A DNA stretch of 51,543 bases from an uncultured Eubacterium sp. GTDB lineage: Bacteria > Bacillota > Clostridia > Lachnospirales > Lachnospiraceae. Below the pieces are notes generated by a model that did no database searches, was not told the origin of the DNA, and saw nothing but the letters and a program-made list of their open reading frames with translations. Numbering within the stretch: the first letter of the stretch is position 1; the number at the start of each line of letters is the position of its first letter. Made by a program: the position numbers and the translations under genes. The stretch spans positions 1-51,543 of the forward strand of contig CANDJC010000015.1 of the NCBI GenBank assembly GCA_947384955.1, written 5' to 3'. Below are positions 24,755 to 31,833 of this stretch, piece after piece.

Positions 24755-26161
24755 TTATTCATTCTGCGAGATAACAGCGGCTCCCATTACGAAAATGCCA
24801 TTTTGCAGATAAAAACTCATTGCATCGTCTATCATCCGATGCGTCGTAACGCCTTCCTTACATATCATCAGCACATTTCCTATTGCAGTGAGATTATCCC
24901 ATTCAGCAGTATCTCTGCCTATATCCCCGGCCACAGACATACCTATTTCCATGCCGGAAAGCTGTCTTTTTAAGTTTTCCAGATAATCCCTTTCTTTTTC
25001 ATTCAGTTGCGAATCATAAGCTGCACACAGTTTCTTTATTCCTTTTCTCTGACATGCAAGCCTGATTCTATGAAACGTCTGCTCTTCTGTAATTCCTCCA
25101 AAAACAGGAAATGTATACCGTCTTTTCATCTCTTTTACACTTTTTATTGTGTCTTTGAAAATATACCGGCCTGAAAAAAAGCATCCATATGCAAAAATTC
25201 CCGCGAATACACCGGCAGCTAAATATTTTATCATATCTGCCAGTCTTCCCTGTATGGCAGCTGGAACACTATCATCAGATACTTTATCTGTATCCCCGGA
25301 TTTTTCGTGAACTGCATCCGTTTCCTTTTGATAAGCCTTTAGCTGCTCTTCACTAAAATTATCTGTTACTGCTTTTAAGCTTGAGCGGTTTGATGACAAA
25401 GCAGCTTTCTTATCATGCTGCTGCGACTGCAGCCCGCTGTCCATTGTTACGCTTTCCATACTGCTGATAAGCACCAGCCTGTGACTTCCGGCATTTTGCT
25501 CCACTTCATCCGAATATTCCTTCAAAACCTTCTGCAAATCCAGCGCCATTTCCTGTGCTTCCTCAGCGCTTCTTCCGGTTATCTCTGCATAAAAAAGCGA
25601 TTCCGCCATCATCCCGCTTACTGCTGCATCCTGCACAATCACCTGATAAGGAGAACTATAAGTTTTCTGATATGCTGTAATCAGCTCTGCCAGGCAGCTT
25701 TTATCCATCTGCCGCCCGCTGCCTGTTTTCTGCAGCGCATCTGCCGCCCCGCCATTCACTAAAAAACTCAGATAATTTTCCGTAATTACGGGCAGTTCCT
25801 GCCTTTCTGCATGGTCAATGCGGTAAAGCATGATATTTCTGTTTTTATGGTATGCATCAATCTGCATAAGCACGGAGCTGTCCAGATATTCTTCCAGACT
25901 GCTGATTTCATTTTTAAGCATCACAGCATCCGCAACCGCCTGTTCCTCCGTTTCTGTCAGCACACTTTCACTGCCTGTTTTCTCTGATACAGCATTCTGT
26001 GCTGCCGGCCTGGATTTCAGCCATACATACGCACCCATAAGCACAGCGGCTGCAAGTGCGCAGACCGCCATGCGCTTCCACTGCATGCACAGCCTATGCA
26101 GCAAATCTGCCAGGTCAATCTCTATTTCTTCTGTTCTTTTCCAGGAGTCCTGCCTGTCCAT
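24755..26161 (-). CDS. Wzz-like chain-length/co-polymerase membrane protein
   Basis: Protein of 468 residues with two helices near residues 33-48 and 312-332, which bracket a large extracytoplasmic region, the layout of polysaccharide co-polymerases. The N-terminus has EIEIDLADLLHRL, as in Wzz/CpsC proteins. A cytoplasmic C-terminal domain of about 130 residues follows the second helix. It resembles a degenerate kinase-like domain without a Walker A motif (FPVFGGITEEQTFHRIRLAC), so it probably does not act as a tyrosine kinase. It would control chain length or export of the polymer. First structural gene of the capsule operon. Confidence 0.78.
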   Translation of the reverse strand: MDRQDSWKRTEEIEIDLADLLHRLCMQWKRMAVCALAAAVLMGAYVWLKSRPAAQNAVSEKTGSESVLTETEEQAVADAVMLKNEISSLEEYLDSSVLMQIDAYHKNRNIMLYRIDHAERQELPVITENYLSFLVNGGAADALQKTGSGRQMDKSCLAELITAYQKTYSSPYQVIVQDAAVSGMMAESLFYAEITGRSAEEAQEMALDLQKVLKEYSDEVEQNAGSHRLVLISSMESVTMDSGLQSQQHDKKAALSSNRSSLKAVTDNFSEEQLKAYQKETDAVHEKSGDTDKVSDDSVPAAIQGRLADMIKYLAAGVFAGIFAYGCFFSGRYIFKDTIKSVKEMKRRYTFPVFGGITEEQTFHRIRLACQRKGIKKLCAAYDSQLNEKERDYLENLKRQLSGMEIGMSVAGDIGRDTAEWDNLTAIGNVLMICKEGVTTHRMIDDAMSFYLQNGIFVMGAAVISQNE

Positions 26162-26192
26162 CTCAATACCTGTCTTTCCATCCAGACTGCTT

Positions 26193-26386
26193 AATTTCTA
26201 TTCTGAAATCTAAATTTTCTATTTGTATTTTCTATCTAAATGCTCAATCTGAATTTTTATCTGAATTTTTTATCTAAATTCTCTGTCCGAATTCCCTATC
26301 CAAATCTTTTATTCCAAATTTTCTATTCCGAATTTTCTATCCAAATATTTTTCTATTTATTATCTCAGCTTTCAGTTATCTGAATT
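26193..26386 (-). repeat. Imperfect 13-nt tandem repeat array in the wzz leader
   Basis: The whole gap between the XRE gene stop and wzz is built from about 11 imperfect units of 12-14 bases. On the minus strand the consensus is RGATAGAAAATTY. It is very AT-rich and does not code for anything in frame with wzz. Its position means it is transcribed as the leader of the capsule genes or carries their promoter. Number and spacing of units could tune expression. No hairpin terminator is visible within it. Confidence 0.65.
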
Positions 26387-26400
26387 TTCATTTATCCGCC

Positions 26401-26787
26401 TCATGCCTCATTCATAATCTCAGCCACCGACTTCATAATCCTTACATACATCGCATAACTGTCCGCCTTCGCGCCGTCAGGCTCCTTCCCTGCTGCCTTT
26501 CCGCCATCCTTCTTCCCCGCTCTCCCCTTCTCCGGCCGGTTCCACATATCCAGCATGGCATCAGAAGGATTCGCCACGCCCCAGAGCAGTTCATCCGCCC
26601 CAGCCTCAAGTGCCCTGCAGATATTTACAAATGTCTCCATGCTCATAATCCTGGTGCCGCGTTCAATATGTCCTAAAAACGACATGCTGATGCCGCATTT
26701 TTCTGCCAGTTCACTCTGAGACCAGCCTTTTGCTTTCCTGACCTGACGGATTCTCATCCCCATTTTTCCATAATCCAGTGCCTGCAT
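26401..26787 (-). CDS. XRE-family helix-turn-helix regulator
   Basis: Protein of 128 residues. A Cro/C1-type HTH occupies residues 8-63 (RIRQVRKAKGWSQSELAEKC, then ISMSFLGHIERGTRIMSMET). A basic, Gly/Lys-rich linker and a short helical tail (YAMYVRIMKSVAEIM) follow, perhaps for oligomerisation. The start at 26787 has GGAGGG with a proper spacer; the upstream ATG at 26832 does not. A 25-bp site with three GTTAT-type half-sites lies 44 bases upstream, consistent with autoregulation. It heads the capsule operon and is transcribed in the same direction, so it may control capsule expression. Confidence 0.88.
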   Translation of the reverse strand: MQALDYGKMGMRIRQVRKAKGWSQSELAEKCGISMSFLGHIERGTRIMSMETFVNICRALEAGADELLWGVANPSDAMLDMWNRPEKGRAGKKDGGKAAGKEPDGAKADSYAMYVRIMKSVAEIMNEA

Positions 26788-26830
26788 AAATTCCCTCCGG
26801 CTTCTGCCCTGTACAAAGTTCTGTGAAAAC

Positions 26831-26855
26831 ATAACAATTTATAACAAAATGTTAT
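26831..26855 (-). promoter_or_regulatory. 25-bp operator-like site, left copy
   Basis: A 25-base sequence with ATAAC-N5-GTTAT-N5-GTTAT structure (read on the minus strand), half-sites 10 bp apart. It is repeated perfectly, in inverted orientation, at 27139-27163. Lying just upstream of the XRE gene, it is the likely binding site of that regulator (inference). Confidence 0.6.
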
Positions 26856-27138
26856 GCTTTTTATTTTAATGAATTTGACTGCAAAAGTCTTAAAAGCCAC
26901 GATTTACAAGGAAATGTACACATTCCAGCAAAATGCCGGCTTATTTTCATCCACCCTTCCTTTGCCCGGCTGCTTTTTTTCCAAAACTGTATCAGCCTTG
27001 TGATTCTGGGTAAACTTTTGTTGAATATAGATAAATAAGATTGAAAAATTCTAGTTATATACGACCGAAATTAGGAAATATAGCCAATTTTATCTTTGGG
27101 GTTGCAAAAAATAAGAATTTGATATAGAATACTTGAAG

Positions 27139-27163
27139 ATAACATTTTGTTATAAATTGTTAT
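27139..27163 (+). promoter_or_regulatory. 25-bp operator-like site, right copy
   Basis: Exact inverted copy of the site at 26831-26855; the two are 283 bp apart and flank an AT-rich region without genes. It lies 79 bp upstream of the -35 box for the small-protein/zeta operon. The rest of the gap 26788-27385 shows only the promoter listed below and no convincing RNA or ORF. Confidence 0.6.
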
Positions 27164-27242
27164 CAATTAGAAGTATTTCATGCATAATCTAACACACTAT
27201 CCAGATGATGTTCAAAATGTGACAAACGCTTCTCTTTAAGAA

Positions 27243-27271
27243 TTGACATCCTTACAGTCCTCACATATAAT
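27243..27271 (+). promoter_or_regulatory. Consensus sigma-70 promoter of the zeta operon
   Basis: TTGACA and TATAAT, both perfect, with a 17-base spacer. It reads toward the small protein and zeta toxin genes, giving a leader of roughly 105 bases. It is the strongest promoter by sequence in the window. Confidence 0.85.
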
Positions 27272-27385
27272 AATCCTTAGACACTGTTTCTTACGAATGA
27301 TAAACACAGCCTGATTCATTTTTCAACTTCCTACACAGTAAAACATCAGCAAAATTAACTTCTAATAAAGAGAGGATGCTATACA

Positions 27386-27568
27386 ATGTGCGATATAAAA
27401 GCATATGAAAATCTTTATGACAAAATGATAAATACACTTTCGCCTGCGGATACTCTTCAGCTTATGGTGCAGGCTGAAACAGAGGAACAAAGAAATTTCT
27501 ATCGTATTGTTGGAAATTACCTGTTGCAAAAGGGACAAAAGAGCCTCATTGAAAGGAATATATTTTAA
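27386..27568 (+). CDS. Small protein upstream of zeta toxin, putative antitoxin
   Basis: A 60-residue acidic, helical protein (DIKAYENLYDKMINTLSPAD, then LQLMVQAETEEQ). It has AGAGGA 9 bases upstream and overlaps the toxin start by one base (TAATG), so both are coupled. Not homologous to the classical epsilon antitoxin as far as I can see. Position and coupling suggest it is the antitoxin, or an epsilon replacement. Alone I would not recognise it. Confidence 0.7.
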   Translation: MCDIKAYENLYDKMINTLSPADTLQLMVQAETEEQRNFYRIVGNYLLQKGQKSLIERNIF

Positions 27569-28143
27569 TGCCCGAATATATTTTAATTGCAGGTGTTAAT
27601 GGTGCGGGTAAATCAACTTTGTACCACCTTTTAGATAATCTGAAGGATATGCCCAGAATTAATATTGATGAAACAGTACGAAAACTGGGCAGCTGGAAGA
27701 ATCCTTCAGATATGCTAACAGCTGGAAAAATATCAGTAAAATGTTTACAACAGTATCTCAAAGAAAATCGTTCTTTTAATCAAGAAACAACATTATGCGG
27801 AAAATCTATCATAAACAATATAAATAAAGCTAAATATCTGGGCTATAAGATAACGGTACACTATGTCGGGGTTGATTCTCCTGATATCGCGAAATCAAGA
27901 GTAAAAGAACGTGTAAAAAGAGGCGGGCATGGTATTCCCGATAAAGACATTGAAAAGCGGTATAAAGAATCTCTTTCCAATCTGAAATGCATGATACCTA
28001 TATGTGACACCATATTTTTTTACGATAATTCGAAATCTTTTAACTGCTTTGCTGTGTATCAGTCAAAAAAAGGAATGATAATATATCCCGATGTCCCGGC
28101 ATGGTTTCATATGGTTTCGGAATCATTCATCCAGACAAAATAA
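27568..28143 (+). CDS. Zeta-type toxin (small-molecule kinase)
   Basis: P-loop kinase of 191 residues. Walker A GVNGAGKS lies at residues 9-16, followed by RINIDE near 30-35, FNQETTLCG (substrate/catalytic segment) near 66-74 and the Arg-rich lid SRVKERVKRGGHGIPDKDI. This is the zeta toxin/AAA_33 layout. Classical zeta toxins phosphorylate UDP-N-acetylglucosamine and block cell-wall synthesis. Many chromosomal relatives have other or unknown substrates. It is AT-rich and reads opposite to its flanking genes. Start overlaps the small gene before it. Confidence 0.85.
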   Translation: MPEYILIAGVNGAGKSTLYHLLDNLKDMPRINIDETVRKLGSWKNPSDMLTAGKISVKCLQQYLKENRSFNQETTLCGKSIINNINKAKYLGYKITVHYVGVDSPDIAKSRVKERVKRGGHGIPDKDIEKRYKESLSNLKCMIPICDTIFFYDNSKSFNCFAVYQSKKGMIIYPDVPAWFHMVSESFIQTK

Positions 28144-28144
28144 A

Positions 28145-28168
28145 GCGGGACAGATAATTCCGTCCCGC
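28145..28168 (-). terminator. Rho-independent terminator of trpS
   Basis: A GCGGGAC/GTCCCGC stem with a 10-base loop, followed on the minus strand by TTTATTTTG. It lies 44 bases after the trpS stop. It also lies just past the zeta toxin stop, but the plus-strand side lacks a T-run. Confidence 0.75.
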
Positions 28169-28211
28169 CAGACACAAAATGACGCCAAAAGCTTTATCAC
28201 TAATATCCGGG

Positions 28212-29300
28212 TTAAAACCGCCCCTTCTGCTCCGCCAGAAATGCCGCATCCTCAAAATAATCTATCCGCATCGCATGCTTCACTTCCCGCAGCGTTTCAG
28301 CCGCCATCTCCTTCGCCGCCCTGCTTCCTTCCCGCAGAATCTCATACACCCCTTCAATATTTTTCTCATATTCCGCCCTGCGTGCCCGAATCGGGCTTAA
28401 TTCTTCCTGCATCACGCTGTTCAAAAACTTCTTGACCTTCACGTCTCCAAGCCCGCCGCGTTTGTAATGCTCCTTTAGTTCATCCAGATTCGCATATTCC
28501 GGCAGATACTCCGCAAAATGGCCCTCCTTACTGAACGCATCCAGATACGTAAATACTGTATTCCCTTCCAGCTTTCCAGGGTCCTGAACGCGGATATGGT
28601 CAGGGTCTGTAAACATGGACATGATTTTCTTTCTGACATCTTCTTCCGTATCGGACAGATAAATGCAGTTGCCAAGCGATTTGCTCATTTTCGCTTTGCC
28701 GTCTGTACCAGGCAGCCTGAGGCATGCTTCGTTATCCGGCAGAAGTATCTGCGGTTCTGTTAATGTTTCGCCATAGACGGAATTAAATTTATGCACAATC
28801 TCCCTTGTCTGTTCTATCATAGGCGCCTGGTCTTCGCCTACCGGGACTGTCGTAGCATGAAACGCCGTAATGTCAGCGGCCTGACTGATTGGGTAGGTGA
28901 AAAATCCAACCGGAATGCTTGTTTCAAAATTCCGCATCTGGATTTCCGCTTTTACGGTCGGATTGCGCTGCAGCCTGGATACCGTTACGAGGTTCATGTA
29001 ATAAAAGGACAGTTCTGTCAGCTCTGACACATGCGACTGGATAAAAATCGTCGATTTGGCAGGGTCAATCCCGATAGAGAGATAATCCAGCGCCACCTCC
29101 ATAATGCTTTCCCGGATTTTGGCCGGATTATCCGCGTTATCTGTCAGTGCCTGCGCATCCGCTATCATAATAAATATCTGATTAAATTCGCCCGAATCCT
29201 GCAGTTCCACCCGCCGCTTCAGGGAGCCTGCATAATGTCCCACATGCAGCTTTCCTGTCGGACGGTCTCCTGTCAGAATAATCTTTTTCTTATTTTCCAT
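28212..29300 (-). CDS. trpS: Tryptophanyl-tRNA synthetase
   Basis: Class I aminoacyl-tRNA synthetase of 362 residues. GDRPTGKLHVGHYAGSL holds the HIGH-type motif (HVGH, residues 19-22). KMSKS is at 204-208, with the Trp-site segments FFTYPISQAADI and PVGEDQAPMIEQTREI. It charges tRNA-Trp. Slightly longer than many TrpRS (about 330). No T-box-like leader is visible upstream; a plain promoter is. Single-gene transcription unit. Confidence 0.96.
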   Translation of the reverse strand: MENKKKIILTGDRPTGKLHVGHYAGSLKRRVELQDSGEFNQIFIMIADAQALTDNADNPAKIRESIMEVALDYLSIGIDPAKSTIFIQSHVSELTELSFYYMNLVTVSRLQRNPTVKAEIQMRNFETSIPVGFFTYPISQAADITAFHATTVPVGEDQAPMIEQTREIVHKFNSVYGETLTEPQILLPDNEACLRLPGTDGKAKMSKSLGNCIYLSDTEEDVRKKIMSMFTDPDHIRVQDPGKLEGNTVFTYLDAFSKEGHFAEYLPEYANLDELKEHYKRGGLGDVKVKKFLNSVMQEELSPIRARRAEYEKNIEGVYEILREGSRAAKEMAAETLREVKHAMRIDYFEDAAFLAEQKGRF

Positions 29301-29321
29301 ATTTTAAACTCCGCTTTCCTA

Positions 29322-29349
29322 ATATTAATCTACAAATGAAAAAATTCAA
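29322..29349 (-). promoter_or_regulatory. Probable trpS promoter
   Basis: On the minus strand TTGAAT and TAATAT with a 16-base spacer, about 20 bases before the start codon. The rest of the gap to the YhgE gene is AT-rich with no visible RNA element. Confidence 0.45.
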
Positions 29350-29479
29350 AATAATTATCAAAACATATTTTTGCCGTTTGCAAATGTTATACAAAACAGC
29401 ATTTTTAAAATATACAATATAACCAATGTAAAATGGTTTTGTTCTTTAAAACCGCGGCACGAAAGAATAACATTCTGCA

Positions 29480-31129
29480 TCATATCATCAGCTTTGACCG
29501 TTCCTTGCTCTTTTCTATCATGGCATTCAGCCTGCGGAACGGAATGCTCAGCACCAGCCCGATAAACAGTGCCGCGGGCAGAAAAGCCGCCAGGTATTTC
29601 AGGCTGTCCAGGTGCGCATGCTCATAAATCCCGCCGACTGCCTCTTTCATTGCATCCATTGCATATGGAAATGGCAGATACGCGTAAATCCGCTGGTAAA
29701 TATCCGGGAGCACTTCTTTTGGAAACGTTCCGCCTGCCCCGGCTACCTGGATAACCATAATGACGACAGCAAGCGCTTCTCCCACATTGCCGAACGCAAA
29801 CGTCAGAGAATAAATCAGCAGCGTAAATACAAAGCTGGCCAGCGCCGCCGAGCACCAGAATAAAAACAGGTGCCTGCACTGGATTTCTAAGAAAAATACA
29901 TCTCCCAGCACACAGAGCAGCGTCTGTATCTGTCCTACAAGGAAAAATACCGCATACCGCCCGAAATATTCCTGATAATATCTGACATCTTCAACGCCCT
30001 TTACCGGATGTACTTTTGTATGAATAATTGCTGCTAATATCAGTGCGCCGACCCAGATGGAAAGCACGGTATAAAAAGGAGCCATCTGTGAGCCATAATT
30101 TTTAATCGGAAATACCCGCTCGGTTTTCAGACTGACCGGCGTGGAAAAGAAGGTTCCGATTTTTTCCGGTTCATTTTCCAGCACTTCTACAATCTGCTGC
30201 AGACGCTCGCTATTGCTGATGCCGGAAAGCCGCTTTTCTAATTCCTCTACCTGGCTGTACAGATTTTTTAATAGTCTGCGCATCTGATTCAGGCTGCTTT
30301 TTCCGTCTTCGAGCAGGGAAATATAATCCTGAAGGCGGACGTTTGCCGTTTCAATCCCCGAGGTGCCAAACGCTGCGGAAGCCGTTGAAATGAAGTTTAA
30401 ATCATTTCGCAAATCCGCAATGATTTTTTCATTTAACTCACTGATTCCGGTCATCGTCTGGGCTGTGGCATCTGTCATTTTCTTTGCAGAGCCGAGCATA
30501 TGCTGGAAACTTTGAATATCCGTTTTCAGATTTTCCAGCCGCGTCATAACCTGGCGGATGACAGCGCTGCTGTCTGTATTTTCCAAAGCACTGCCGATTT
30601 TCGCAGCTATTTCGGTAATTGTACGAAATACCGTGGCATTCACCTGTGTTTCAACCGCTGTTTTTGCCTTGCCTGTGATTTTTGTGGCAATCGCATTTTT
30701 CTTGTCATTTTCATAATATAAAATCCTGCCGCCGTCCAGCCTGCCGTCAATGAGTCCTGCAATGCTCTCGGTAAAGTCCTCCGGTATGATAAGCGCCGCA
30801 TAATACTCCCCGCTGTATACACCGTTCACCGCAGTCCGCTCGTCTTCCGGGAATACCCAGCCGATTGTCGTATTTTCATGCAGCGCTGACACCACCGAAT
30901 CTCCGACTGCCAGTTCCATATCCTGGACCCGGACACCCTGGTCTTTGGAAAAGACGGCAATCTTAAGATTGGATGTGGAGGCTTCGCTGTACGGGTCCCA
31001 GTTGGAATGAATATTAAACCATGCATATAAAGACGGTATTACGCAAAGACCCATAATAATCACAAGAGCCGTTACATTTGTGCTGATGCTTTTCAAATCT
31101 CTGAGCATTATTTTTATGATGTTAGTCAT
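29480..31129 (-). CDS. YhgE/Pip-domain membrane protein
   Basis: Protein of 549 residues. N-terminal helix VTALVIIMGLCVIPSLYAWF followed by the family motif NIHSNWDPY, a large extracytoplasmic part with coiled-coil character (about residues 190-350), then five to six helices at the C-terminus in an ABC-2 permease-like arrangement. The family includes phage infection protein Pip and the ESX/T7SS-associated YhgE proteins. Its usual role is unclear. The start at 31129 has AAAGGAAG and overlaps the small membrane gene upstream by 8 bases. Confidence 0.88.
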   Translation of the reverse strand: MTNIIKIMLRDLKSISTNVTALVIIMGLCVIPSLYAWFNIHSNWDPYSEASTSNLKIAVFSKDQGVRVQDMELAVGDSVVSALHENTTIGWVFPEDERTAVNGVYSGEYYAALIIPEDFTESIAGLIDGRLDGGRILYYENDKKNAIATKITGKAKTAVETQVNATVFRTITEIAAKIGSALENTDSSAVIRQVMTRLENLKTDIQSFQHMLGSAKKMTDATAQTMTGISELNEKIIADLRNDLNFISTASAAFGTSGIETANVRLQDYISLLEDGKSSLNQMRRLLKNLYSQVEELEKRLSGISNSERLQQIVEVLENEPEKIGTFFSTPVSLKTERVFPIKNYGSQMAPFYTVLSIWVGALILAAIIHTKVHPVKGVEDVRYYQEYFGRYAVFFLVGQIQTLLCVLGDVFFLEIQCRHLFLFWCSAALASFVFTLLIYSLTFAFGNVGEALAVVIMVIQVAGAGGTFPKEVLPDIYQRIYAYLPFPYAMDAMKEAVGGIYEHAHLDSLKYLAAFLPAALFIGLVLSIPFRRLNAMIEKSKERSKLMI

Positions 31130-31613
31130 GATGTACTTCCTTTCGTTCAGATTCCAGAAGCTGTTCTCTCTGCTGACCAATCATCTGCAGCATTCTTTGC
31201 CGGTTCTGCGTCTTCTTTTCATCTATCTGGTTTAACAGCTGCATCACCGTTTCTTCAAAGGCTTCCATATCAGCGCCAATCAGGCCCGCATATGCTTCCT
31301 GCCCTTCCTTATCCTTATCCTGTTCGTTCTCATACTCATACCTGTGCAGCCGCTCCTGTGCCTTAAAGTCGGTATATTCTACATAAATTAAATAACTGGC
31401 TGTCAGAAATAACGATACAATCCACAGTACAAGAAAAATTACTTTTTCACTTTCTGTCAGAAACAGAAGGATTAAAAACAGCATCGGTATCCAGATTAAG
31501 CACTGGATGCCTGCTTTGATGCGCTTTTGATTTTCTGTATGCAGCTGCTGTTCCTCTAAAACCAGTTCCTGAAACATCTGCCTGTAACAGGCTTCTTCTT
31601 TCTTTATATCCAT
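31122..31613 (-). CDS. Small two-helix membrane protein with coiled coils
   Basis: Protein of 163 residues. A hydrophilic N-terminal helix is followed by two transmembrane segments (near residues 37-54 and 58-77) and a charged coiled-coil C-terminus (Gln/Glu/Arg-rich, from about 115). I do not recognise the family. It lies between the two YhgE-type genes and overlaps the second by 8 bases, so it probably works with it. The start site is only moderately supported (GGGTGAG). Confidence 0.7.
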   Translation of the reverse strand: MDIKKEEACYRQMFQELVLEEQQLHTENQKRIKAGIQCLIWIPMLFLILLFLTESEKVIFLVLWIVSLFLTASYLIYVEYTDFKAQERLHRYEYENEQDKDKEGQEAYAGLIGADMEAFEETVMQLLNQIDEKKTQNRQRMLQMIGQQREQLLESERKEVHHD

Positions 31614-31670
31614 CCGCTCACCCCGCTATCCTGCCTGATTTATTCTATGCATGCTGAGACTTCCTTACTG

Positions 31671-31818
31671 TTTTATCTGCAAGTCCGATGCCTCTTTCCT
31701 ACCGTCCGCTGCATATACTTTTTTAAGCAAATCCGATGCCTTTTGTCACGCTGTCTGCTGCGCCTGCTTTTTCCCGCAAGTCCGATGTCTCTTTCCCGCT
31801 CTCCGCGTTTTCACTGCT
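31671..31818. repeat. Three imperfect ~49-bp tandem repeats
   Basis: The gap between the second YhgE gene and the small membrane gene holds three units starting at about 31671, 31719 and 31768. Each has a T-rich start and the core GCAARTCCGATGYC. They contain no clear hairpin and no credible gene. Confidence 0.6.
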
Positions 31819-31833
31819 TTACTCCCGCGCTGC

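Noticed and set aside
26193-26386. CRISPR array
   Set aside because: Units are only about 13 bases, imperfect, and directly adjacent without unique spacers of proper length. No cas genes are nearby.
29301-29479. T-box leader before trpS
   Set aside because: The upstream gap is under 180 bases, AT-rich, and lacks a TGG-type T-box sequence and an antiterminator or terminator pair that I can see.
31671-31818. CRISPR-like array
   Set aside because: Only three imperfect units, the core being about 14 bases with diverged flanks; no cas genes.
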